Made by a program: the position numbers and the translations under genes. The notes under the pieces were generated by a model. It saw nothing but the letters and a program-made list of their open reading frames with translations. It ran no database searches and was not told the DNA's origin. 6,460 nt of DNA from Halonatronomonas sp964558325 (GTDB lineage: Bacteria > Bacillota > Halanaerobiia > Halanaerobiales > Halarsenatibacteraceae): positions 1 to 6,460 of the forward strand of contig CAZLCX010000079.1 of NCBI GenBank assembly GCA_964558325.1. The letters are read 5' to 3'. This document shows, piece after piece, positions 1 to 6,362 of the stretch (its first letter is position 1; every line of letters begins with the position of its first letter).

Positions 1-2163
1 TAGATCTCTGGAATTAGGTCCAATAAATACTTTAAATTCTCCCTCTTCAACTACAAGCTCATTTTCCAGGTTATAGAATTTTAGCATATCTTCAATTATT
101 TCAAATTCAATCCTTCTCTTTTCTCCTGGTTCAAGAGATATTTTCATAAAATCCTTCAGTTCTTTAACCGGTCTGACTGTGCTTCCATATAAGTCTCTAA
201 TATATAATTGTACAATTTCTTTGCCAGGATAACTTCCCTTATTTTTTATTTCTATAGAAGCAGAAAGTGTTTCTCCCTTTTTTATAATTTTTGAGCTTAT
301 AGCCGGTTTTGAATACTGATACTCATTATAACTTAAGCCATACCCAAAAGGATATAAGGGTTCATTGGGGATATCCTGATAACGGGATAAAAAACGATAA
401 TTTTTATTTTCTACTTTTTCTGGAGATCTACCTGTACTGTAATGATTATAATATACAGGAATCTGACCGACAGTATGGGGAAAACTCATTGTCAGTTTGG
501 CAGAAGGATTTACCTCACCACTGATTAAATCTGCCAGAGCACTGCCCCCTTCTGTACCGGGAAACCAGCTTTCCAGTATTGCTGTCATATTCTCAGTATA
601 CCATTTTAAATCCAGCGGTCTGCCGTTAAATAAAACCAATACGGCAGGCTTATTGGAATCAGCTGCTATTTTGGCAATTTCTTTTTGCGGGCCCGGTAGG
701 TCAAGATAAGCTCTGCTTCCACCTTCACCACTCATATTCTGTTCTTCTCCTAAGGCCAGAATTATAAGCTCCGATTTTTCTACAGCCTTTTCTACAGCTT
801 TTAGATTTAGTTCTTCAGTATCAAAGTTATAGCCCACTGCAGTATTAATTTTAACTTTTCCGGCAAATTTATTTTCCAAACCCTCTTTTAAAGTAACTGC
901 CTCATCATTTTCTCCCAGGGCATTCCAAAAACCAATTATCCCGCCAGCATCTGCCAGAGGTCCAACCAGAGCAATTGATTTAAGCTCAGCAATCTTATCA
1001 TCTAATGGTAAAATATCATCATTTTTTAAGAGCACAACTGATTCTGCAGCAGATTCGCGGGCCAGCTTTCTGTGATTTTTGTGTAAATGGGTATTCTTTT
1101 CTCTTTTTGGATCTATATAGCGAAATGGATCTTCAAATAATCCCAATTTATTTTTTAACTTTAAGATTCTCATTACAGCCTGGTCAATCAATTTTTCTTC
1201 AACAAGCCCCTCAGTAACTAAATCTTCCAGATGGTGTGTATACTCTGTAGAAACCATCTCAATATCAAGACCTGCTTCTATACCTTTTTGGGCCGCTTCT
1301 TTTCCATCTCTGGCAACACCATGATCTATTATTTCGGTCAGTGAATCATAATCAGAAATTACTGTACCCTCAAACCCCATTTCATCTCTTAATAAATCTC
1401 TTAATAAAAATTTATTGGCTGTTGCAGGAACTCCCTTAAAAATATTAAATGAAGTCATTACCATTTCAGCTCCGGCTTCAATGCTTTTTTGATAACCTGA
1501 GAGATAAAAGTTTCTTAACTTCTGTTCAGACATATCCACAGTATTATAATCTCTTCCAGCCTCTGAAGCTCCATAGCCGGCAAAATGTTTAACACAGGCG
1601 GCCATTGTCTCCTGATCTTTTAAGTCATCACCCTGAAAACCTCTGACATAAGCTGCACTCAAGAGAGCATTTAAAAGCGGATCTTCGCCCTGACTTTCCA
1701 TTACTCTCCCCCAGCGCGGATCCCGAACTAAATCAGCCATCGGAGCAAAGGTAACATTATTGCCGGAGGCACTTCCTTCTCTGGCAGCTACCGCTGCAGT
1801 CTTTTCGATTAAGTCTGGATTCCAGCTGCAGGCCAGGGCTAAAGGTATGGGAAAGATCGTTCTAAAGCCGTGCACAACATCAAACATAAATAAGAGAGGA
1901 ATACCAAGCCTGTTATTTTCCAGATATTCTTTTTGGACACTATAAGCGTTCTGGGCATTATTACAGTTTAAAATGGAACCAACACTGTATAATGACTGTT
2001 TATCGAGAATTATATTGTTTTCCGGACCGGTTACCGGGCCAGTACTATCTAAGGATGAACTGGAAGAGCGATTAAAGGTTGGTAAATCACTCTGATATAA
2101 CTGCATTATCTTTTCTTTTAAAGTCATTTTTTCTAGTAGTTTTTCTAATTTAAATTCTTCCAT
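1..2163 (-). CDS. bglX: GH3 beta-glucosidase, BglX type, cytoplasmic (3' end cut by window edge)
   Basis: Glycoside hydrolase family 3 enzyme that removes glucose from the non-reducing end of beta-glucosides or short beta-glucans. My translation gives 721 codons with no stop. It ends in the reading FKVFIGPNSRDL, a typical BglX tail, so probably only about 20 residues are missing. The TIM-barrel domain spans about residues 30-340: DVVHGFRT (substrate-binding Asp95), KHFAGYGASEAGRDYN (192-207), and VISDYDS with predicted nucleophile Asp271. The second domain starts near VVLLKN (about 376-381); GEEQNMSGEGGSR contains Glu480, the likely acid/base by alignment with BglX from memory. A fibronectin III-like domain (KNKGSYPGKE, from about 640) follows. 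There is no signal peptide, unlike periplasmic E. coli BglX, so it should act in the cytoplasm on imported sugar. The ATG at 2163 is preceded by AAGAAGGTGAT (2167-2177), 39 nt after the permease stop, consistent with being last or late in the operon. The exact substrate (cellobiose, laminari- or xylo-oligosaccharide) is not shown. Confidence 0.95.
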   Translation of the reverse strand, partial: MEEFKLEKLLEKMTLKEKIMQLYQSDLPTFNRSSSSSLDSTGPVTGPENNIILDKQSLYSVGSILNCNNAQNAYSVQKEYLENNRLGIPLLFMFDVVHGFRTIFPIPLALACSWNPDLIEKTAAVAAREGSASGNNVTFAPMADLVRDPRWGRVMESQGEDPLLNALLSAAYVRGFQGDDLKDQETMAACVKHFAGYGASEAGRDYNTVDMSEQKLRNFYLSGYQKSIEAGAEMVMTSFNIFKGVPATANKFLLRDLLRDEMGFEGTVISDYDSLTEIIDHGVARDGKEAAQKGIEAGLDIEMVSTEYTHHLEDLVTEGLVEEKLIDQAVMRILKLKNKLGLFEDPFRYIDPKREKNTHLHKNHRKLARESAAESVVLLKNDDILPLDDKIAELKSIALVGPLADAGGIIGFWNALGENDEAVTLKEGLENKFAGKVKINTAVGYNFDTEELNLKAVEKAVEKSELIILALGEEQNMSGEGGSRAYLDLPGPQKEIAKIAADSNKPAVLVLFNGRPLDLKWYTENMTAILESWFPGTEGGSALADLISGEVNPSAKLTMSFPHTVGQIPVYYNHYSTGRSPEKVENKNYRFLSRYQDIPNEPLYPFGYGLSYNEYQYSKPAISSKIIKKGETLSASIEIKNKGSYPGKEIVQLYIRDLYGSTVRPVKELKDFMKISLEPGEKRRIEFEIIEDMLKFYNLENELVVEEGEFKVFIGPNSRDL

Positions 2164-2202
2164 CAAATCACCTTCTTATATTTATAATTATTTATTTCTG
2201 TT

Positions 2203-3045
2203 TTATCCTTTTAAACCTGATAAAGTGATTCCTCTAATAAAGTATTTCTGAGCAAAAAGGAAAATTATAATTATCGGCAGAGTAGCCATCACTGAAGCAG
2301 CCATCTGCAGTCCAAAGGCACTGGAAAACTGTCCTGTCAGATTAGAAATTGCAACAGGTAAAGTATACATTGTTTCGCTGGTTGCAATAATTAAGGGCCA
2401 GAGAAACTGATTCCAGGCACCAGTAAAACTAAAGATTCCCAGGGCCGCCAGGGCGGGTTTAGTTAAAGGAATGACAATCTTAAAAAATATAAAAAATTCA
2501 CCTGCTCCATCTATGCGGGCAGCTTCTAATAATTCTTCCGGAATAGACTGTATAAACTGTCTCAAAAAAAAGATATTAAAGGCTGTGGCAATACCGGGTA
2601 AGATTAAACCCCGATAACTGTTCAACATCCCCAGTCTTTTTAATAATAAAAATACCGGAATCATTGTAATCTGAGTTGGTACCATCAGTGTTCCTAAGAC
2701 TGTTAAAAACAAAACTCTTTTAAAAGGAAATTCAAATTTAGCAAAAGCATAGCCTGCCATAGAACAGACTAAAAGTGATAAAACAGGAATTGTTACAGAT
2801 ACAATTACCGAATTAATAAAGGGGCGATAAAAATTAAACTCACTAAATAATCTGAGATAATTGTTCATTGTTGGATTATTTGGAATCCACTGAGGTGGAA
2901 TCTGTAAAACAGCATCTGTTGTTTTAAATGAAGTAGAGATCATCCATAAAAAGGGCCCAATCATCATTAATAATCCGGTAGATAAAATCAGATAAATTAT
3001 TATATTAGAAATTGAAAGCTTATTATTATTTTCCATTTTAGACAT
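2203..3045 (-). CDS. CUT1-family sugar ABC transporter permease, MalG type
   Basis: Inner-membrane permease subunit that pairs with the MalF-type permease encoded upstream to form the sugar channel. The protein is 280 aa, normal for MalG-type proteins. Six hydrophobic segments lie at roughly residues 13-35, 76-98, 108-130, 141-163, 195-218 and 247-268. The EAA loop that contacts the ATPase is at 174-197 (EAARIDGAGEFFIFFKIVIP, then LTKP), and the C-terminus RGITLSGLKG is typical of the family. The ATG at 3045 overlaps the end of the preceding permease gene by 8 nt, and its Shine-Dalgarno GAGGGGAG (3050-3057) lies inside that gene, so the two are probably translationally coupled. An in-frame ATG at 3036 would be 13 nt from the same site, which is too far, so 3045 is preferred. 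Family assignment is secure. Substrate is inferred only from the GH3 neighbour. Confidence 0.96.
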   Translation of the reverse strand: MSKMENNNKLSISNIIIYLILSTGLLMMIGPFLWMISTSFKTTDAVLQIPPQWIPNNPTMNNYLRLFSEFNFYRPFINSVIVSVTIPVLSLLVCSMAGYAFAKFEFPFKRVLFLTVLGTLMVPTQITMIPVFLLLKRLGMLNSYRGLILPGIATAFNIFFLRQFIQSIPEELLEAARIDGAGEFFIFFKIVIPLTKPALAALGIFSFTGAWNQFLWPLIIATSETMYTLPVAISNLTGQFSSAFGLQMAASVMATLPIIIIFLFAQKYFIRGITLSGLKG

Positions 3046-3916
3046 CTCGCTCCCCTCTAAACTTCATCTGGATTAAAGTGACCACAAAAATTAAGATAAA
3101 TAAAACATACCCGATAGCTGAAGCATATCCAAGTTCAAAATGTTTAAATCCATTTCTGTACATATATAAAACAACAGATAATGTGGAGTCTAAAGGTCCA
3201 CCTTCTGTTAGCATATATGGTTCGGCAAATAGCTGTAAGTAGCCGATAACAGTCATTACTGTTACAAAAAAGGTAGTGGGTTTTAACATCGGCAGGGTTA
3301 TATTTTTAAACATCTGCCATTTGCTAGCCCCATCTATTCTTGCAGCCTCATATAGATGAATTGGTATATTCTGCAGTCCAGCCAAAAATAATATTATATT
3401 ATGCCCTAAACCTTTCCAGACCACAAATAAAATGATAGACGGCATTGCCCAGGTGGTATTACCCAGCCAGTTAATTGGTTCAATACCGAAAAGTGAGATT
3501 ACCCAGTTTAAAAATCCATAGTTGGGATTTAAAATAAATCCCCAGATCACCGCAACTGCAACTGTGTTTGTAATTGAAGGTAAATAAAATCCGGCTCTAA
3601 AAAATTCTTTTCCCTTTACATCTTTTTTGTTCATTAAAACTGCAAAACCTAAGGCAAAAAATATTGCCAGCGGTACTCCAATAACTGTAAAATAAAGAGT
3701 GTTCTTAAGTGATTTCCAGAAAATCTCATCATTAATTAACTTTGAATAATTTTCCAGACCAACAAATTCTGCCTGATTCCAGTCCATTAGTGAATAAATA
3801 TTAAAATCAGTTAAACTAATATATAAAGAAGCAAAAATAGGTATAATTAAAAATATAAACATCAAAATCATAGCCGGTGCTAAAAAGAGTGCTGGTGTTT
3901 TAATGCTTTTTTTCAT
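3038..3916 (-). CDS. CUT1-family sugar ABC transporter permease, MalF type
   Basis: Inner-membrane permease subunit of the same importer. The protein is 292 aa, the usual length for the short MalF-type permeases of Gram-positive-type CUT1 systems; it lacks the extra periplasmic loop of E. coli MalF. Predicted membrane segments are about 11-33, 71-95, 108-130, 156-180, 212-231 and 263-284. The EAA motif is at 190-213 (EAARIDGASKWQMFKNITLP, then MLKP), and ends with the conserved Pro. The region near 230-241 (AEPYMLTEGGPL) is a recognised MalF-type signature. The ATG at 3916 has AGGAG (3928-3932) 11 nt upstream, somewhat long spacing. That ribosome site directly abuts the U-run of the stem-loop at 3942-3980, so expression may be set by how many transcripts pass that hairpin. 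It lies downstream of the binding-protein gene across an 83-nt gap. Confidence 0.96.
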   Translation of the reverse strand: MKKSIKTPALFLAPAMILMFIFLIIPIFASLYISLTDFNIYSLMDWNQAEFVGLENYSKLINDEIFWKSLKNTLYFTVIGVPLAIFFALGFAVLMNKKDVKGKEFFRAGFYLPSITNTVAVAVIWGFILNPNYGFLNWVISLFGIEPINWLGNTTWAMPSIILFVVWKGLGHNIILFLAGLQNIPIHLYEAARIDGASKWQMFKNITLPMLKPTTFFVTVMTVIGYLQLFAEPYMLTEGGPLDSTLSVVLYMYRNGFKHFELGYASAIGYVLFILIFVVTLIQMKFRGERDV

Positions 3917-3932
3917 ATAATTCCACTCTCCT

Positions 3933-3980
3933 AAAAAAATTAAGTATAAAACTGACCTGAATCAGGCCAGCCTTATACTT
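3933..3980 (-). terminator. Long intercistronic stem-loop with U-run, probable partial terminator
   Basis: In minus-strand RNA, bases 3963-3980 pair with 3942-3959 as an 18-bp stem with a 3-nt loop, then AA and a run of seven U (3933-3939). Three of the pairs are G-U, which become A-C mismatches if the plus strand is transcribed, so the structure fits RNA made in the operon's direction. It begins about 19 nt after the binding-protein stop, and its U-run touches the permease ribosome site (3928-3932). Incomplete termination or 3'-end protection here would yield more binding protein than permease, a common need in ABC importers. Confidence 0.75.
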
Positions 3981-3999
3981 TTTTATTGATTACTCTGAC

Positions 4000-5196
4000 T
4001 TATAAGATTCCTTTAATATCCTCTTCTAAGTTTGAAATAGATTCTTCTGCTGATGAATCTCCGTAAATTGCCTGCTGCATTCTTCTTTTAATTGCAGATG
4101 CAATCTGTTCCCATTCTGGTACTGTTGTAGGAGCTTTAGCATCTTCAAGCTGCTCACCAAATACTTCTAACTTTGGCTGATCTGCAAAATAATCAGACTG
4201 CCAGATATCAACATTTGCCGGCAGGCCATTTGTTGATTCATACCATTCTTTTTGAGTTTCTTCCTGACTCATAAATTCTACAAATTTCCAGGCAGCATCC
4301 TTTTTATTTGAATCTTCAAAAATTACCAGGTTACTACCACCGGTAAAGGAAGTTCTAGTCTCCTTTTCGGGCATCATTGCAACAGACCAATCGCCATCAA
4401 TTTCTGGAGCCTGATCTTTAATTAAATCTATCATCCAGGGACCACTAAAAAATATTGGTTTATTGCCATCTTTAAATTCCTGAATTGTTTCTGAACCCTG
4501 AGCTTCTGTTTGAGCTATCTCCTCTTCAAAAAAGCTGACATAATATTCAAGAGCTTCTACAGCTTCAGGACTATTAATTGCAATTTCACCCTGGTCATTT
4601 AAAATTTCTCCGCCATTCTGCCAGATAAAGGGTAATAAAATTTGTTCATCTTCGTTCGGTAAATCTATACCATATTCACCATTAGCGCTTAATTCTTTGC
4701 TAACTTCTTTAAGTTCTTCCCAGGTTGCTGGTGGGTTGTCATAACCAGCTTCACTCAGCAAATCACTGCGATAGTACATAGCCCTTACATCTACATACCA
4801 GGGCACTCCATAAATCTTATTATTTATTTCATTTGTCTCAAATGAACCTTCGAAAAAATCTTCTTTGCCAATCTCGGAATTAGCAAGATAATCTGAAATA
4901 TCTGCAAAGGCACCTATACCGCCGAATTCTGCCATCCAGGTTGTACCCATTTGAGCTACATCGGGCCCTGTTCCCCCCGCTACTGCTGTAACTAATTTTT
5001 CGTGTGCATTATCCCAGGGAATGGCCTGAACTTCCACATCAATATCCGGATTTTCTTCTTCAAATTTTTCAGCAAACTCATCTAAATTTTTACCTTCTTC
5101 TCCCATACCCCAGACAGTAATAGTTTCTGCACTAACTGCTGCCGTTCCTAAAATTACTAAACCTAAGACCAATAAAATAGCAACAAATTTCTTCAT
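4000..5196 (-). CDS. Extracytoplasmic sugar-binding protein of a CUT1 ABC importer (SBP family 1)
   Basis: Captures the sugar outside the cytoplasmic membrane and delivers it to the two permeases. The precursor is 398 aa. Residues 1-23 form a classical signal peptide: MKK, a hydrophobic core, then AVSA before ETITVWG. There is no cysteine at the cleavage region, so it is not a lipoprotein. The N-terminal lobe carries the usual TITVWGMGEEG strand and the GGTGPDVAQMG turn (about residues 75-85). The C-terminal part has the family pattern FTGGSNLVIF, DAAWKFVEFMSQEETQ and NGLPANVDIW. Many Trp and Tyr residues are available for sugar stacking. By hand count the mature chain has about 80 Asp/Glu against about 24 Lys/Arg, so it is strongly acidic, which suggests a saline exterior. 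The ATG at 5196 has an excellent site AGGAGG (5205-5210) at 8 nt. Substrate identity is inferred from the downstream GH3 enzyme only. Confidence 0.96.
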   Translation of the reverse strand: MKKFVAILLVLGLVILGTAAVSAETITVWGMGEEGKNLDEFAEKFEEENPDIDVEVQAIPWDNAHEKLVTAVAGGTGPDVAQMGTTWMAEFGGIGAFADISDYLANSEIGKEDFFEGSFETNEINNKIYGVPWYVDVRAMYYRSDLLSEAGYDNPPATWEELKEVSKELSANGEYGIDLPNEDEQILLPFIWQNGGEILNDQGEIAINSPEAVEALEYYVSFFEEEIAQTEAQGSETIQEFKDGNKPIFFSGPWMIDLIKDQAPEIDGDWSVAMMPEKETRTSFTGGSNLVIFEDSNKKDAAWKFVEFMSQEETQKEWYESTNGLPANVDIWQSDYFADQPKLEVFGEQLEDAKAPTTVPEWEQIASAIKRRMQQAIYGDSSAEESISNLEEDIKGIL

Positions 5197-5204
5197 TAAT
5201 TATC

Positions 5205-5210
5205 CCTCCT
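5205..5210 (-). promoter_or_regulatory. Very strong Shine-Dalgarno of the binding-protein gene
   Basis: AGGAGG (continuing as AGGAGGG) sits 8 nt before the ATG at 5196. It is the closest match to the 16S rRNA tail in the window, in line with high expression of the binding protein relative to the permeases. Confidence 0.85.
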
Positions 5211-5223
5211 GAAATTTTTTATG

Positions 5224-5245
5224 TTAAACCTCTGAAGAGGTTTAA
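5224..5245 (-). other. Stem-loop in the leader of the binding-protein mRNA
   Basis: TTAAACCTC and GAGGTTTAA form a perfect 9-bp stem with a 4-nt loop (UUCA in minus-strand RNA). It lies between operator 2 and the Shine-Dalgarno at 5205-5210. It is followed by ACATAAAAAATTTC rather than a U-run, so it is not a convincing terminator. It could stabilise the 5' end of the transcript or mark a processing point. As DNA it is also a near-perfect 22-bp palindrome, so a second regulator's binding site is an alternative. Confidence 0.55.
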
Positions 5246-5256
5246 GCCTAATTTAA

Positions 5257-5268
5257 TTAACCGGTTAA
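5257..5268. promoter_or_regulatory. Operator 2: TTAACCGGTTAA palindrome upstream of the binding-protein gene
   Basis: A second exact copy of the 12-bp palindrome, in the 87-bp gap between the repressor stop and the binding-protein start. The identical 18-bp context CTTTACTTAACCGGTTAA is read here on the minus strand (5257-5274). It would either block a promoter overlapping the repressor's 3' end or act as a roadblock to transcription arriving from the repressor gene. The two operator centres are about 1.05 kb apart, so looping between them is conceivable but not shown. Confidence 0.85.
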
Positions 5269-5274
5269 GTAAAG

Positions 5275-5302
5275 TTTAAAATATTATTCTAAAACTGAAC
5301 AA
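5275..5302 (-). promoter_or_regulatory. Weak candidate promoter for the binding-protein/transporter operon
   Basis: On the minus strand TTGTTC (5297-5302), a 16-bp spacer and TTTAAA (5275-5280) form a poor sigma-A match. The supporting argument is geometry: the -10-like box lies 6 bp upstream of operator 2, nearly the same layout as at the repressor promoter. The -35 box would lie in the last codons of the repressor gene. Without it, the transporter would depend on read-through from the repressor promoter. Shifting the -10 by one base (TTAAAC, 17-bp spacer) is equally possible. Confidence 0.35.
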
Positions 5303-6288
5303 CTTTCTCTGATCACCAGCTTTGATCTTAATTTAATATTTTGGCTGAACTTTTTATTCTTTTTTAATTCTGAAAATACTTTTTTGGCAGCTATTTTACC
5401 CATTTCATAAGTTGGCTGTCTGATTGTAGTTAAACCAGGACTCATTAATCTGCTGGCTTCTATATCATCAAAACCAATGACTGAAATATCTTCGGGAACT
5501 GAAAGTCCTGCCTCCTGAATTGCATTGATCACCCCGATAGCCATCTGATCATTTGCGGCAAAGACAGCTGTTGGCCGGTCTGTAAGCGAAAGTAACTCTT
5601 TTGCTGCCTGATAGCCACCTTCTCTGGTATAAGCGCCGTATTTAAGATAGTTATTATTAATTTTCAAATCATTTTCTGCCATTGCTTTTTTAAATCCTAA
5701 AAATCTATTCTGATCATCAATATTGTCTTTAATCCCGTGAATATAGGAGATTTTTTTATGTTTTAAACCTATCAGGTAATTTGTAGCTTTATAGCCTCCC
5801 CACTGATTATCAATCACAATATTGCAGAACTGATCCTGATCTTGTGAGTAATCTATTAAGACAAAGGGGATTTTTTGATTTTTCAGGTCTGTCAGAAGTG
5901 AATGATCGATGTTATAAACCATCAGGATAATTCCATCAACTCGGCCGCTGCTGAAATAATCTAACATTTTATTTTCCTTTGCCTGCTCACCGTGGGTAGT
6001 ACAGAGATTGATTGTATAATCTAATTTATTAGCAACTAATTCCACACCCCTGATTATATCTGCATAAAACATATCAGTGATATCCGGAATGATTAGACCA
6101 ATCATTTCTGTACTCTGGCCGGCTAATCCTCTGGCTACAGAGTTCGGTTTATAATTTAACTCATCAATTATTTTTAATACCTTCTGCCGGGTTTCTTCCC
6201 CAACTCCTGATTTATTATTGATTACATAGGAGACTGTTGCCTTAGATACTCCTGCTTTTTCTGCTATTGTTTTGATAGTAACACTCAT
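5284..6288 (-). CDS. LacI-family transcriptional repressor of the sugar-uptake operon
   Basis: DNA-binding regulator, 334 aa from the ATG at 6288. Residues 4-24 form the LacI helix-turn-helix (TIKTIAEKAGVSKATVSYVIN). The hinge helix PNSVARGLAG (48-57) contains Leu55, the position that in PurR and LacI inserts into the central CpG of the operator. The rest is a periplasmic-binding-protein-like effector domain with GLIIPDITDMFYADIIRGVE, PTAVFAANDQMAIG and VIGFDDIEASRLMSPGLTTI, typical of sugar-sensing members. A GTG three codons upstream (6297) would also read in frame, but the Shine-Dalgarno AAAGGGTGA (6294-6302) overlaps it and fits the ATG at 6288 with 5-nt spacing; most LacI proteins also begin close to this MSVTIK. 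The gene is co-directional with the transporter. Its promoter carries the TTAACCGGTTAA palindrome, as does the next gap, so it likely represses itself and the operon until a sugar ligand binds. The ligand is unknown. Confidence 0.95.
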   Translation of the reverse strand: MSVTIKTIAEKAGVSKATVSYVINNKSGVGEETRQKVLKIIDELNYKPNSVARGLAGQSTEMIGLIIPDITDMFYADIIRGVELVANKLDYTINLCTTHGEQAKENKMLDYFSSGRVDGIILMVYNIDHSLLTDLKNQKIPFVLIDYSQDQDQFCNIVIDNQWGGYKATNYLIGLKHKKISYIHGIKDNIDDQNRFLGFKKAMAENDLKINNNYLKYGAYTREGGYQAAKELLSLTDRPTAVFAANDQMAIGVINAIQEAGLSVPEDISVIGFDDIEASRLMSPGLTTIRQPTYEMGKIAAKKVFSELKKNKKFSQNIKLRSKLVIRESCSVLE

Positions 6289-6293
6289 TAATT

Positions 6294-6302
6294 TCACCCT
6301 TT
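6294..6302 (-). promoter_or_regulatory. Shine-Dalgarno that fixes the repressor start at 6288
   Basis: AAAGGGTGA lies 5 nt upstream of the ATG at 6288. The in-frame GTG at 6297 is inside this motif and has no ribosome site of its own at a workable distance, so the shorter 334-aa protein is the better call. The AAAG part overlaps the 18-bp operator-containing repeat. Confidence 0.8.
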
Positions 6303-6304
6303 AC

Positions 6305-6316
6305 TTAACCGGTTAA
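6305..6316. promoter_or_regulatory. Operator 1: TTAACCGGTTAA palindrome at the repressor promoter
   Basis: A perfect 12-bp palindrome centred on CpG, the usual symmetry of LacI-family operators. It begins 4 bp downstream of the -10 box and covers the predicted transcription start, a position suited to autorepression. It is part of an 18-bp sequence (6299-6316, CTTTACTTAACCGGTTAA) that recurs in inverted orientation at 5257-5274. The CTTT end of the repeat overlaps the repressor's Shine-Dalgarno. Binding by the neighbouring repressor is inferred from position and recurrence. Confidence 0.85.
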
Positions 6317-6320
6317 CTAA

Positions 6321-6349
6321 ATTGTAGCATAATAGTTTTTAATAGTCAA
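6321..6349 (-). promoter_or_regulatory. Strong sigma-A-type promoter of the LacI-family gene
   Basis: Read on the minus strand, TTGACT (6344-6349) is followed by a 17-bp spacer and TACAAT (6321-6326), with TG one base before the -10 box (extended -10). Both boxes are near consensus, each with 5 of 6 matches. The predicted start point is near 6314, inside the operator palindrome at 6305-6316, so repressor binding would block initiation. It is about 33 bp upstream of the ATG at 6288. Confidence 0.85.
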
Positions 6350-6362
6350 ACAATTAGCCTAA

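Noticed and set aside
309..709. Two short plus-strand open frames of about 70 codons
   Set aside because: They lie entirely opposite the GH3 coding sequence, which has clear family motifs on the minus strand throughout this stretch. They have no recognisable domains.
1005..1217. Plus-strand open frame of 70 codons
   Set aside because: It is antisense to the GH3 linker and second-domain start; the minus-strand reading contains conserved GH3 sequence, so this is a shadow.
1760..1945. Plus-strand open frame of 61 codons
   Set aside because: It is antisense to the conserved GH3 segment containing DVVHGFRT; no ribosome site or family resemblance.
5224..5245. Rho-independent terminator of the repressor gene
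   Set aside because: On the minus strand the stem is followed by an A-rich stretch rather than a U-run, so termination there is not supported.
5197..5283. CcpA-type cre site upstream of the transporter genes
   Set aside because: I looked for a TGNAANCGNTNNCA-like sequence in the gap and found none. The CG-centred palindrome present is a different motif, repeated beside the local LacI-family gene.
6289..6297. GTG at 6297 as the repressor start, adding three residues
   Set aside because: The Shine-Dalgarno AAAGGGTGA overlaps this GTG, leaving no spacing, whereas it fits the ATG at 6288 and gives a typical LacI N-terminus.
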